Notes: a model not told the origin generated them from the letters alone. A stretch of 60,599 bases of DNA from Planifilum fimeticola (GCF_003001905.1 NZ_PVNE01000024.1:1-60599), one strand, 5' to 3'; shown: positions 27,683-36,175, numbered from the stretch's first letter. A program made the numbers and translations.

Positions 27683-27884
27683 AGCCCGCTACGATTTCAA
27701 CGGTTACGTCCGCCGTCCGCTGACCAATCTGAAGCGTGGCGATGTGGTCCATCTTCCAGGGCAAAAGCCGGAAAAATTCACGGTGACTTGGGTCCACCCG
27801 GGCGAGGATCCCGCTGAAACCAAGTACGGAACCGATTGTCTGGGGGTTGTTTACGCCCGGGAGCTGGAGCGGATCGAAATCTGA
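27675..27884 (+). CDS. Hypothetical early phage protein
   Basis: 69 residues from ATG 27675. Small beta-rich protein (IKARYDFNGYVRRPLTNLKR, DVVHLPGQKPEKFTVTWVHP). No family recognised. The start overlaps the preceding stop, so it is co-translated. Confidence 0.5.
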   Translation: MIKARYDFNGYVRRPLTNLKRGDVVHLPGQKPEKFTVTWVHPGEDPAETKYGTDCLGVVYARELERIEI

Positions 27885-27895
27885 ACCAACAAAAA

Positions 27896-27919
27896 GCCGG
27901 GGGAAGTGAATCCCCCGGC
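27896..27919 (+). promoter_or_regulatory. Stem-loop ahead of the Sak4-like recombinase gene
   Basis: GCCGGGGG / CCCCCGGC, an 8-bp stem with an 8-nt loop, ending 12 bp before AGGAGGTGG. No T-run. A similar stem with an 8-nt loop is found before the helicase gene. Confidence 0.6.
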
Positions 27920-27944
27920 CACCCAATCTCAGGAGGTGGTTACA

Positions 27945-28664
27945 TTGGCGCTCCTTCCTACTGAAAAGCGGAAGCCCAAACAGCGTTTGGAAGACTACTC
28001 AATCCTATTATATGGCACTTGGAAGATCGGGAAAAGCACCTTTTGTTCCCAAATGGACAATCCGCTTTTCCTGGCTACGGAACCGGGGCTGGAAGCCCTG
28101 GAGGTCTACGAGGTGAAAATACCGGATTGGAAAACTTTCTTGAACGTTTGCGCGGAGATACAACAAGGAGGCCATCCTTTCAAAACCATCGTCATCGACA
28201 CGGTGGACAACCTGTGGAAAGCCTGTTCGGAATACGTAAGGAACAAACTCGGGATTATGCACGAATCCGATCTTGTATATGGAAAAGGCTGGGCGATGGT
28301 CAGAGACGAGTTTTTCAGGGTTCTTCGGAAATTGGCGCTACTCCCTTACGGATTGGTTATGACGAGTCATGTGGACCTGATCGAAGTCAAAACCCGGACA
28401 TCGACGATCACCAAAGCAGTGCCGACCATTCCTAAAACCGGCAGAGAGATCATTCTCGGATGGGTAGATATGATCCTCTATGCCGAAACCATCGTCACCG
28501 ATGATGGAGAAGTGCGGATCATTCGGACGAAACCTAGTGAGAACTGGGAGGCAGGCGATAGAACCAAACGGCTGCCTCCGGTTGTTCCTCTCGATTTTGA
28601 AGCCTTCAAAAATGCGTTCTACGGCAAACATCAAACCGAAACCATCAATCCCAATAAGGAGTGA
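27945..28664 (+). CDS. AAA/RecA-like ATPase, Sak4-type phage recombinase
   Basis: 239 residues. Walker A LLYGTWKIGKSTFC, Walker B TIVIDTVDNLW, and a sensor-like VMTSHVDLIEV. Proteins of this size with AAA_24 folds next to a DUF669 gene are single-strand annealing/recombination ATPases of the Sak4 group. TTG 27945 follows AGGAGGTGGTTACA. The pairing with the downstream DUF669 protein supports the role. Confidence 0.8.
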   Translation: MALLPTEKRKPKQRLEDYSILLYGTWKIGKSTFCSQMDNPLFLATEPGLEALEVYEVKIPDWKTFLNVCAEIQQGGHPFKTIVIDTVDNLWKACSEYVRNKLGIMHESDLVYGKGWAMVRDEFFRVLRKLALLPYGLVMTSHVDLIEVKTRTSTITKAVPTIPKTGREIILGWVDMILYAETIVTDDGEVRIIRTKPSENWEAGDRTKRLPPVVPLDFEAFKNAFYGKHQTETINPNKE

Positions 28665-28669
28665 TTCTG

Positions 28670-29158
28670 ATGGACTGGAAAAACTATCTCAAGCAATTTC
28701 AAGAAGCCTACAAAGAAGCGGACACGGAGGATACCTTCGATGAACTTCCGGACGGCGATTATATCGTCCGGGTGGAACGGGTGGAACTGAAAGAAAGCAA
28801 ATCCGGCCGTCCGATGTTGGAATGGGAATTTGTCGTCGAAGAAGGCAATTTTGCCGGACGCCACGAGTGGAAGTACAACATGCTGGACCATGTGGACAAC
28901 ATCCAGTGGCTGAAAAAAGATCTGTTCCGGGCTGGTCTGGACCTGGAGGATATCACTCAACTGGAGGAACACCTCCCGCTCCTTCTCGATCGGCGACTCA
29001 AGATCAACATCAAAACCAAAAGAGTAAACAACGGGAACCAATACCGGAACGTGTACATCAACAAACAGATTGAAAAGACAGGTTCCGAGAAAGGTTCTTT
29101 CACAGGATACAGTGACACCCAACCTTTGAACATTACGGATGACGACCTTCCATTCTAA
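28670..29158 (+). CDS. DUF669 single-strand DNA-binding-like protein
   Basis: 162 residues. LPDGDYIVRVERVELKESKS and RPMLEWEFVVEEGNFAGR, then WKYNMLD and LLLDRRLKINIKTKR, match the DUF669 fold, an OB-like protein often used by phages in place of SSB next to Sak4 ATPases. The C-terminal NITDDDLPF resembles the acidic SSB tail (DDDIPF) that recruits partners. ATG 28670 after AAGGAG. Confidence 0.8.
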   Translation: MDWKNYLKQFQEAYKEADTEDTFDELPDGDYIVRVERVELKESKSGRPMLEWEFVVEEGNFAGRHEWKYNMLDHVDNIQWLKKDLFRAGLDLEDITQLEEHLPLLLDRRLKINIKTKRVNNGNQYRNVYINKQIEKTGSEKGSFTGYSDTQPLNITDDDLPF

Positions 29159-29165
29159 AATCTCC

Positions 29166-29185
29166 GGGGGGTCTGACGGCCCCCC
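29166..29185 (+). promoter_or_regulatory. Stem-loop ahead of the helicase gene
   Basis: GGGGGG / CCCCCC stem with an 8-nt loop, ending 13 bp before AGGAGGTGGTTACATTG. The ribosome-site block is identical to the one before the Sak4-like gene. Confidence 0.6.
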
Positions 29186-29211
29186 TCCCCAAACATCAGG
29201 AGGTGGTTACA

Positions 29212-30828
29212 TTGACCCTCACAGAGACAAAGAAAACCCTCCAAATGCGCCCTTATCAATTGGAAGCCCACAAAGCCTTGGATGATTTCTACGCCGACGG
29301 CGGACGCCGCGGTGTTGTAAACCTCCCGACCGGATGCGGTAAGACAATCACCGGTCTGGACTATGGCCGGAAGCGGAACGGCCGGATGTTATGGATCGCC
29401 CACCGAGACGAATTGATCACCCAGCCGATAAAAACTATGCAAGCTGTTTGGCCGGAGGCCAGCACAGGAATTGTCAAGGCCAAATACAACGAGATGGACG
29501 CCCAATGTGTTTTCGCCAGCATCCAAACCTTGCACCGCCGGTTGGATCAGCTGCCGACCTTCGGACCGGAGGATTTGGTGGTGGTGGATGAATGTCACCA
29601 CGCCGCCGCCCACACCTACAAAAAGACGCTGGAGGCCGTAGGCGCTTTCCGGCCGGACGGCCCGCCGGTGGTCGGACTGACGGCAACAGTAGAACGAGCA
29701 GACCGTGTAGGATTGGACAGCGTATTCCAAGAGATCGTCTACCAGTATCAGCTGCTCCAGGCGATCCGGGACGGCTATCTGGTGGACCTGAAAGTAGAGC
29801 GGGTTCCCCTGAATATCGACCTCGACCAGATCCACACAGTGGCGGGAGACTTCAACCAGACCGAACTCGACGAAGCCCTTCTCCGGGCCAACGTGGCCCA
29901 AGCCGTGGCGGAAGCCTACGTCGAGCACGCCGCAGGCAAAAAGGCAATCGTCTTCACTGTCAGCGTCGATCAGGCAAAGCGGACGGCTGCCGCCCTGCAG
30001 GTGGAAGGCGTGGCCGCGGAGTGGATTTCCGGTGATCTCCCGACAGACGAACGGCGGGCGATCCTGAAGCGACTCAAGACCGGCGAGACTCAGGTGGTCG
30101 TCAACTGCATGGTTCTGACGGAAGGCTTTGACGAACCAACCGTGGAGTGCGTGGTGGTGGCCCGGCCGACCAAATCTCGGTCACTGTACATTCAGATGAT
30201 TGGCCGCGGGACCCGGAAGGCCCCCGGGAAAGACCACTGTCTGATTCTCGACGTGACCGGCATTTCCAAACGGCACAAGCTGGTTACGGCCCCGACCTTA
30301 TTCGGGCTGCAGGATGTACCATCCGGCAAGACGATCACGGAGGCGCTGGCCGAAGAAGAAGAAAAACGCAACACGGAAGTGGACCGCCTCCGGTCTCTTT
30401 TGGACGTAGAGAAAAACGAGCTGCAAGAGTTCAAGGAAATGATCAAATGGCTGAAAGTAGCCCCAGATGTTTATGCCCTTTCCGCCGGAAGCGCGGGGAC
30501 GGTTGTGATTTTCCCCGTAGAAGGCGGATATCATGCGAAAGTATCCAAGCGGGACGAGCCAGATGAATACCTGACGCAAGCTCCGGTCTGGCTGGAGTTG
30601 GCTCAGGGGGTTGCTGAGGATTATCTGCGCCGGAGCGCAGAAATCGGCCTGGTAAAACATGATGCCTTTTGGAGAAGGCATCCCGCTACACCCAATCAAG
30701 AGCGCGTTTTGCGGTGGCTGAAACCGTGGCTCGGTGAAATCCCCTACCCTCTAAGTCGTGGAAAAGCGTCGGACCTGATTACCATCGGGTTTGTGAGAAA
30801 GGATCTGAATATCCGGCAGTGGAGTTGA
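29212..30828 (+). CDS. SF2 DNA/RNA helicase (DEAD/DEAH type)
   Basis: 538 residues. Motif I NLPTGCGKTITGLDY, motif II VVVDECHHAAAH, motif III GLTATVERAD, and the C-terminal motifs V/VI EGFDEPTVECVVVARPT and YIQMIGRGTRKAPGK. Such helicases are common in phage replication modules beside DUF3987 primases. A C-terminal extension of about 160 residues (from 380) is not recognised. TTG 29212 after AGGAGGTGG. Confidence 0.9.
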   Translation: MTLTETKKTLQMRPYQLEAHKALDDFYADGGRRGVVNLPTGCGKTITGLDYGRKRNGRMLWIAHRDELITQPIKTMQAVWPEASTGIVKAKYNEMDAQCVFASIQTLHRRLDQLPTFGPEDLVVVDECHHAAAHTYKKTLEAVGAFRPDGPPVVGLTATVERADRVGLDSVFQEIVYQYQLLQAIRDGYLVDLKVERVPLNIDLDQIHTVAGDFNQTELDEALLRANVAQAVAEAYVEHAAGKKAIVFTVSVDQAKRTAAALQVEGVAAEWISGDLPTDERRAILKRLKTGETQVVVNCMVLTEGFDEPTVECVVVARPTKSRSLYIQMIGRGTRKAPGKDHCLILDVTGISKRHKLVTAPTLFGLQDVPSGKTITEALAEEEEKRNTEVDRLRSLLDVEKNELQEFKEMIKWLKVAPDVYALSAGSAGTVVIFPVEGGYHAKVSKRDEPDEYLTQAPVWLELAQGVAEDYLRRSAEIGLVKHDAFWRRHPATPNQERVLRWLKPWLGEIPYPLSRGKASDLITIGFVRKDLNIRQWS

Positions 30829-30852
30829 GGCCCCACGGGGAGGTGAAAATAG

Positions 30853-33234
30853 ATGGCCGTAAACATATCCGAGACAACACCACTGGCAGAAGCATTGCGG
30901 CTGGCTTCCCACGGAATCAAAGTTATTCATTTACACTGGCCGACCGATCAGGGTTGCTCGTGCGGCAGACCCGAGTGTCAAAAAAGCATAGGAAAACACC
31001 CTATAGCCAGTGATTGGGTGAAGAAAAGCACGGACAATCCGAAAATCATTCGGCAACTGTGGGCGAAGAACCCACATGCCAATGTCGGCGTTCCGATGGG
31101 GAAAGTAAACGGGATGTTCGCCTTGGACATAGATGGCCAGGAAGGGATGCAAACACTTCAGGAATGGATTGCCGAACATGGCATCCTCCCCGCCACGTGG
31201 CAGGTGCAGACCGGGGGAGGCGGGATGCAACTTTGGTACAAAATTCCCGAAGGGATGAGCATCCCGAACAGCGTCAAAAAAATTGGGATGAACATCGATA
31301 TCCGGGGTGACGGCGGCCAATCCGTCGCCCCCGGGAGTCTCCACAAGAGTGGGCGGCGTTACCGCTGGGCACCAGGCCGATCCCCTGAAGATATTCCTTT
31401 GGCCGATCCCCCGGGATGGCTGATTGAAAAAATCCGGGAAGTAATCCGCACCCGGGAAAAGGCGGATTTGGACGGAATCAAATTGGATGGAATCAATATC
31501 GAACTGAAACCAGGGAAGCCGCTTGATCTCAAAAAACTGGAGCAGCTGATTCATTCCTCCCCGAAATTTAAAGACATCATCGAAGAAAATCGGGCCTTTC
31601 CCAGTCCGTCGGAAAGGGATCTGGCGATGGCCAATATTTGTGCCATCAACGGGTGGACGGATCAAGAAATCGCCGATTTCCTTCTGGAGCATCGGATGGC
31701 CTCCGGAGACGATTTAAAACATCCGCTGTACTATCAGTTGACCATTGGCAAGGCCCGGAAGTGGGCAGAGGAACAAAAAACCAAACAAGAGCCAAAGGGG
31801 CAGGAACAACCGACCGAAATTGAGGTGGAACCCATTCCCTTGCCTGAAAAGCCCAAAGTGGAACCCTTCCCGGTAGATCTATTTCCGGATCCAGTCCGGC
31901 AGTTCCTGACGGAAGTCTCCCAATCCATGGGACTCCCGCCGGATTATCCTGGGATCCATGCTCTAACTCTCTTGGGCGGAGCGATTGGCAATACCCGTGT
32001 GATCGAACTGAAACCAGGGTACAGGCAACAGCCCAACTTGTATACTGCCCTGGTGGCGGACACCGGAACGGGGAAAAGCCCCGCATTGGAAGCCGCATTT
32101 GAACCGATCTTACAAATTCAAAAAGAACATGCCCGGACCTATGCCAATCTGATGGAAGAGTACGAAATGGCCATGCGTCGATATCATGCAGAGATGGCGG
32201 AATGGAAGAAGCAGAAGAAAAAGGACGAGAAACCGCCGGAAGAACCGGAGCAACCGCAGATGGAGGAAGTGTACGTCACCCAGGCGACACTGGAGGCGCT
32301 TCTCCGGGCGCTCAAAAACAACAATCGCGGCCTTATTCTCAAAGTGGATGAACTATCCGGCTGGATCCGGTCCATGAACCAATATAAGGGCGGAAAAGGA
32401 GACGACCGGGAGCATTATCTTTCCTTGTGGTCCGGCTCTGACATCAAAGTGAACCGGGTACGGGACGGCGGGGAACCGCTGTTCATCCCGAAACCATTTG
32501 TCGCGGTGACGGGAAATATCCCGCCGGATATTCTCCCGGAGTTGGAAGACGAAAACGGAAACGAGGATGGATTCATCCATCGGGTTTTGCTGGGTTACCC
32601 GGATGCTCAGGACCCGGCAGAGTGGACCTGGACGGGAATCTCGCCCAAGGCCAAGGAGGACTATGCCCAGGTATTCGACCGGTTATACAACTTGAAACCG
32701 GAAATGGTCAACGGTGAGTTAAAACCGAAGATTCTGCAGCTGACGAACGCAGCAAAACAGTGGTGGGCGGAATGGTATTCGATCCATATCCGGGAGATGA
32801 AAGACCCGGATTTTTCCCGCCGGCTTCGCGGGCCGTGGGCCAAGATGCCGAACCAGCTGGCCCGGATTGCCTTGATCCTCCACATGGTCCGGGTAGTGTG
32901 CGGTGAAGCAGAGGACGGCGAAGTGGACGAAATTAGCCTGAACCGTGCGGTTCAGTTCATTAAATACTTCAAGTCGCACATCCGAAAAGCCTATCAGCAA
33001 CTGGGCAAGTCACACGTTGACAAACGAATTGAAGAGGTTGTCGAGTGGATCCGCCGGCATGGTGGACAAGTAACAAAACGAGACGCCCAGCGGAAGCGGG
33101 TTGGAGGATGTAAGAAAGCATCTGAGGTTGAGGCGCTGTTTGAAGAGTTGAAAGACCACGGTTATGGGCGAATCGAGTATACGACTCCGCCAAACGGTGG
33201 ACGGAGAACAGCTGTGTTCAAACTCTTCATCTAG
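30853..33234 (+). CDS. Primase-polymerase / DUF3987 replication protein
   Basis: 793 residues in three parts. Residues 1-200: prim-pol domain (VGVPMGKVNGMFALDIDGQE, QVQTGGGGMQLWYKIP, SVAPGSLHKSGRRYRW). Residues about 340-690: DUF3987 ATPase with Walker A ALVADTGTGKSPALEAAFEP and LILKVDELSGWIRSM. The C-terminus (from about 715) has a winged-helix-like end. Probably the initiator/primase of the phage, since the iteron array begins at its stop codon. ATG 30853 after GAGGTG. Confidence 0.85.
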   Translation: MAVNISETTPLAEALRLASHGIKVIHLHWPTDQGCSCGRPECQKSIGKHPIASDWVKKSTDNPKIIRQLWAKNPHANVGVPMGKVNGMFALDIDGQEGMQTLQEWIAEHGILPATWQVQTGGGGMQLWYKIPEGMSIPNSVKKIGMNIDIRGDGGQSVAPGSLHKSGRRYRWAPGRSPEDIPLADPPGWLIEKIREVIRTREKADLDGIKLDGINIELKPGKPLDLKKLEQLIHSSPKFKDIIEENRAFPSPSERDLAMANICAINGWTDQEIADFLLEHRMASGDDLKHPLYYQLTIGKARKWAEEQKTKQEPKGQEQPTEIEVEPIPLPEKPKVEPFPVDLFPDPVRQFLTEVSQSMGLPPDYPGIHALTLLGGAIGNTRVIELKPGYRQQPNLYTALVADTGTGKSPALEAAFEPILQIQKEHARTYANLMEEYEMAMRRYHAEMAEWKKQKKKDEKPPEEPEQPQMEEVYVTQATLEALLRALKNNNRGLILKVDELSGWIRSMNQYKGGKGDDREHYLSLWSGSDIKVNRVRDGGEPLFIPKPFVAVTGNIPPDILPELEDENGNEDGFIHRVLLGYPDAQDPAEWTWTGISPKAKEDYAQVFDRLYNLKPEMVNGELKPKILQLTNAAKQWWAEWYSIHIREMKDPDFSRRLRGPWAKMPNQLARIALILHMVRVVCGEAEDGEVDEISLNRAVQFIKYFKSHIRKAYQQLGKSHVDKRIEEVVEWIRRHGGQVTKRDAQRKRVGGCKKASEVEALFEELKDHGYGRIEYTTPPNGGRRTAVFKLFI

Positions 33235-33510
33235 CGATTGTCACCGGTTGTCAACGAATGTCACGCGATTGTCACACCCCAAAAAATCACTGAAACCCGC
33301 GTCATTACTGGGATTCAGAGCGATTGTCACGTATGTCACACCTATATAGATAAATATGCGTTCCAACTTATTTTCTCTATCTATCTATTTTCTCATTCCT
33401 GTGTTTATAGGCTGTGACAACGTGACAATCGGCCAAAAACCGCATAACGACGCGGAAAAACGATGTCACACCCCCTGTGACAACCGGTGACAATCGGTGA
33501 CAAACGATTC
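33235..33510. repeat. Inverted iteron array with AT-rich centre, candidate replication origin
   Basis: Direct copies of a CGATTGTCAC-like 9-10-mer lie at 33235, 33246 (GTTGTCAAC), 33256, 33266, 33321 and 33331. Inverted copies (GTGACAATCG type) lie at 33413, 33421, 33476, 33487 and 33497; one direct copy is at 33461. Between the halves is an AT-rich tract with CTAT repeats (33342-33410). The symmetrical layout after the primase gene is what a theta-type origin would look like; an operator cluster is the alternative. Confidence 0.75.
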
Positions 33511-33529
33511 GATAAAGGAGTGACGACCT

Positions 33530-33703
33530 GTGGAAATCCGCAATGACAAAGAATACGAAGAAATCCTGGCCCGTATCCGGAAGGGGGCCGAATACATTGA
33601 AAGTCCGGAGTTCCAGCAGAAACCGGACGACTACAAACAGAAAGCTTTGGAACGCTACGCTCAACTGACCAAGGCAATTCTCAAATACAGGGGGATGATT
33701 TGA
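33530..33703 (+). CDS. Small hypothetical protein
   Basis: 57 residues from GTG 33530 after AAAGGAG, helical and charged (EYEEILARIRKGAEYIESPE, DDYKQKALERYAQLTKAILK). Not recognised. First gene after the iteron array. Confidence 0.6.
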   Translation: MEIRNDKEYEEILARIRKGAEYIESPEFQQKPDDYKQKALERYAQLTKAILKYRGMI

Positions 33704-33704
33704 A

Positions 33705-33986
33705 ATGGAATGGGATGAGATCCGAACAGCAACCCGGGTGCGGTGTGTTGAGGGTTTATCTATTCCATCTTATGAGGACGAGGAAAAAGAAGTTGTGGCC
33801 TTCATCAAAGGAAAGGAATATCCCACGCGGATCGGTTCATTCTGTCCCTTCCCCAACCAAACCCCTAGACGGGCGTTGTACGTGCCGAAAAACGAAGCAG
33901 GATACAGACATTTTATTGCAGTCGAAGGAGACAACAACGAATATTTCAGCCGACATTTTGAGATTGTGCGGAGGGGGCGGAAATAA
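33705..33986 (+). CDS. Hypothetical phage protein
   Basis: 93 residues from ATG 33705, directly after the previous stop. Beta-rich with a CPFPNQTPRRALYVPKNEAG segment. No family recognised. The last base overlaps the resolvase-like gene. Confidence 0.55.
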   Translation: MEWDEIRTATRVRCVEGLSIPSYEDEEKEVVAFIKGKEYPTRIGSFCPFPNQTPRRALYVPKNEAGYRHFIAVEGDNNEYFSRHFEIVRRGRK

Positions 33987-34282
33987 TGGGCCGGAGCCAA
34001 AAGGCAAAAGGATCGCGACGTGAGAGAGAGTTCGCCCGTCTTATCAACGGAACGAGAATCCCGCTATCCGGAGCAGCCAAACACGCTGGCCAGGAACACA
34101 CCGGCGATGTGGCCGGACTTGGGCTGAAATTCGAGGTCAAGGCCAGGAAAAACGGGTTCAAAACCCTGTATCAGTGGCTGGATCAGGAAGGCATTGATGC
34201 TTTGGCCATAAAAGCCGACCGGCGGGAATGGTTGGTGGTCTTGCCAATCGGAAAGTTGATGGAGCTGATCGGGGAGGAATGA
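33986..34282 (+). CDS. PD-(D/E)XK nuclease, Holliday-junction-resolvase-like
   Basis: 98 residues. GSRREREFARLINGTRIPLS, then GDVAGLGLKFEVKARKNG (the D-x(n)-ExK catalytic core), LYQWLDQEGIDAL and WLVVLPIGKLMELI. This is the layout of small archaeal-Hjc/VRR-like resolvases found in phage replication modules, which trim or resolve branched DNA before packaging. ATG overlaps the preceding stop. Confidence 0.75.
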   Translation: MGRSQKAKGSRREREFARLINGTRIPLSGAAKHAGQEHTGDVAGLGLKFEVKARKNGFKTLYQWLDQEGIDALAIKADRREWLVVLPIGKLMELIGEE

Positions 34283-34503
34283 GGCCGATGTGGTTCCGGG
34301 TCCACTACTTGACTTATGCCGGCCAAGAACGCTGGGCCACTTTCTCCGCCCGGGATCCAAAAATGGTGGCCGATCGGTTCCGGGAACTCCGGATCGATCC
34401 GCTAACAGTCAAACGGTTGTGGATCGATACCGGTGAGGGTTGGGAGCCCTGGCACCCGGATCTGTTGATGGAGATCTTACGGGATGCCCGGAAGGGGGCA
34501 TGA
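34279..34503 (+). CDS. Hypothetical phage protein
   Basis: 74 residues from ATG 34279 (overlap ATGA with the nuclease gene). WFRVHYLTYAGQERWATFSA and VADRFRELRIDPLTVKRLWI suggest a small alpha/beta protein. No family recognised. Confidence 0.5.
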   Translation: MRPMWFRVHYLTYAGQERWATFSARDPKMVADRFRELRIDPLTVKRLWIDTGEGWEPWHPDLLMEILRDARKGA

Positions 34504-34706
34504 AAGCCATGGACGTGTGGACTTGGAGTGCGATGGGAATTGGAGCCGTTGTTATCTTTGTTTTTGGCTCCGGTGGACTTGCGGTCCTGGTGGTTACATT
34601 GGGCGACAAACTGTTTGAATGGATTGAAGATCGAATTTACCAGAGAAGAAAGGATGAGGAATATGGACTGGAAAACGATTCTGGAAGAAAATCCGGAGTT
34701 CGCTGA
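34500..34706 (+). CDS. Small membrane protein
   Basis: 68 residues. One hydrophobic helix (AMGIGAVVIFVFGSGGLAVL) and a charged C-terminal tail. ATG 34500 overlaps the previous stop. Function unknown. Confidence 0.5.
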   Translation: MKAMDVWTWSAMGIGAVVIFVFGSGGLAVLVVTLGDKLFEWIEDRIYQRRKDEEYGLENDSGRKSGVR

Positions 34707-34908
34707 GCATTTCGATAAGGTCGAATTTCGGAAAATGGGAGAGCGAACGACGGTTTGTTTGGTAACGTTGAAAAACGGTTTCGAGATTATTGGTTTTTCT
34801 GCCGTTTGGGATCTATCGCTTTATGACAAGGAAAAGGGACGGTATTGGGCCTTCAAGCGGGCGGCAGAAAAACTTCCGCTTTTGAAGGAAAAGGGATACG
34901 TCGATTGA
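34663..34908 (+). CDS. Gp49-like phage protein (N4 Gp49 / Sf6 gene 66 family)
   Basis: 81 residues. TTVCLVTLKNGFEIIGFSAV, DLSLYDKEKGRYWAFKRAAE and the ending LLKEKGYVD match the Gp49 pattern (KNGFEVxG ... GxxxAxxxAxxxxWxxxGY). The role of the family is unknown. Overlaps the end of the membrane-protein gene; ATG 34663 is preferred, 34654 is an alternative. Confidence 0.7.
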   Translation: MDWKTILEENPEFAEHFDKVEFRKMGERTTVCLVTLKNGFEIIGFSAVWDLSLYDKEKGRYWAFKRAAEKLPLLKEKGYVD

Positions 34909-34930
34909 TGAAACGGAAGGAGAGGAAACC

Positions 34931-35491
34931 ATGAATCGTCACTATGTGGAACAGTTGATCTCCCAAAACATACGCTTGGTATATTACGTAGTATTCAAAT
35001 ACTACGCTGATCTTATAAAACTGGTAGGCAAGGACGATGTTGTTTCTGTAGGGAAGATCGGTTTGGTGATAGCTGCTCAACGATACGATCCAACGAGAGG
35101 AACCAAATTCTCTACTTATGCTATTACCGTTATCAGCCAACAAATCTATAAGGAAATTATCCAAAAAGAGAAACGACGGAAGAAAAAAGGGGATTACAAA
35201 CTGGTATATATGGACGGAGATTCGGAAGATATGGAGGACAAGGGTTTCTATGAAATGATTGGTCAAGATGACGCGGATTTGAGAGCTACGGAAGCCCGCA
35301 TATTCATTGAAACAATACTTCCAAAGTTACCGGAAAAACAACGGAAGGCCATTGAACTCTACTTCGGTTTGAAAGGACACCAGGAACACACGCAACGTGA
35401 AATTGCACCGATTATCGGGGTGACACAAGCCCAGGTGAACCGTCTGATCAAAAAGGGACTCAAAAAATTGAGGGATGAAGTGATGGCATGA
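34931..35491 (+). CDS. Phage-encoded sigma-70 family factor
   Basis: 186 residues. Region 2 (LISQNIRLVYYVVFKYYADL, DVVSVGKIGLVIAAQRYDPT, GTKFSTYAITVISQQIYKEI) and region 4 (LPKLPEKQRKAIELYFGLKG, TQREIAPIIGVTQAQVNRLI) are both present; regions 1 and 3 are short or missing, as in SigF/SigG-type and phage sigma factors. It may redirect host polymerase to phage middle or late promoters. ATG after GGAGAGG. Confidence 0.85.
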   Translation: MNRHYVEQLISQNIRLVYYVVFKYYADLIKLVGKDDVVSVGKIGLVIAAQRYDPTRGTKFSTYAITVISQQIYKEIIQKEKRRKKKGDYKLVYMDGDSEDMEDKGFYEMIGQDDADLRATEARIFIETILPKLPEKQRKAIELYFGLKGHQEHTQREIAPIIGVTQAQVNRLIKKGLKKLRDEVMA

Positions 35492-35540
35492 TGATTGAGA
35501 AGAGAAGGACAACGGAAATAGGTGAGGAGGCGGCAGAGGG

Positions 35541-35855
35541 ATGCACCGTATCAGACAGGCAATGGAACCAGGAATGTTTGCCGTGTTGGTTTCTGACAAA
35601 AAACACGGACCCTTTCGACTGCTGGGGTTCTATGAACAATCAGAAGTCGAAAAAGCATTGTCCACCTACGAGGAAAACGGTCACATCGTTTTCATGGACC
35701 CGGCAAAGATCGGTTATTTAGTCCTTTCTCCGGAGGATATCATCGTGGCGGAAGTGCGGGAGCGACTAATGCACGCTGAAGAGGCAGACAAAGTGGAGAA
35801 GCCAAAAAAACCGCTTGGTATACGATACCCTGATAAGCCACCCGTGCGAGGGTGA
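35541..35855 (+). CDS. Hypothetical phage protein
   Basis: 104 residues from ATG 35541 after GAGGAGG. Beta-rich core (GMFAVLVSDKKHGPFRLLGF, IVFMDPAKIGYLVLSPEDII) and a charged tail. No family recognised. Confidence 0.5.
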   Translation: MHRIRQAMEPGMFAVLVSDKKHGPFRLLGFYEQSEVEKALSTYEENGHIVFMDPAKIGYLVLSPEDIIVAEVRERLMHAEEADKVEKPKKPLGIRYPDKPPVRG

Positions 35856-35861
35856 AGGAGG

Positions 35862-36035
35862 ATGAATGGATGGATGACTGACCTTCTCTGGTTCATGGCG
35901 GAATTATTCGTCCGGTTGATTCTGGTTTTCGTCGGGGCCGCCGCTGGCCTGGTGGCCCTGGCGATCACGGCGATTGTCGCCTTGGTCCTGTTGGCCTGGC
36001 GGGGAAGGAGGAGACGACATAAAGACGATGGCTGA
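35862..36035 (+). CDS. Small membrane protein
   Basis: 57 residues from ATG 35862 (ATG 35874 also possible) after GAAGGAG. A long hydrophobic stretch (VRLILVFVGAAAGLVALAIT and beyond) with a basic tail (RRRRH). Function unknown. Confidence 0.45.
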   Translation: MNGWMTDLLWFMAELFVRLILVFVGAAAGLVALAITAIVALVLLAWRGRRRRHKDDG

Positions 36036-36123
36036 TCTGTTCTGGCTGGAGATCGCGACCGTGGCCGGCATCTGTTGGATGCTGGTGGCATGGTTTAACT
36101 GGAGGATAAAAAGAGAGGAATGA
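36028..36123 (+). CDS. Very small membrane protein
   Basis: 31 residues from ATG 36028 after AAGGAGGAG, overlapping the previous gene by 8 bp. One helix (FWLEIATVAGICWMLVAWF) and a basic tail. Short, so uncertain. Confidence 0.35.
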   Translation: MADLFWLEIATVAGICWMLVAWFNWRIKREE

Positions 36124-36138
36124 GGGATCAATCAAAAA

Positions 36139-36175
36139 CACAACTGCCCTGACCAAATTGGTCAAGGCGGTTGTG
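36139..36175 (+). promoter_or_regulatory. Long imperfect stem-loop after the middle genes
   Basis: Outer arms CACAAC / GTTGTG and inner arms TGACC / GGTCA with small internal loops. It lies 15 bp after the tiny membrane-protein gene; there is no T-run, so a terminator role is uncertain. The rest of 36176-36347 includes a C-rich/G-rich hairpin near 36280 and an AT-rich stretch CTATACACATTATACC that could contain a late -10 box. Confidence 0.4.

Noticed and set aside
33235-33510. Interpreting the TGTCAC array as a CRISPR
   Set aside because: The units are 9-10 bp, occur in both orientations and have irregular spacing; there are no spacers of constant length and no cas genes.
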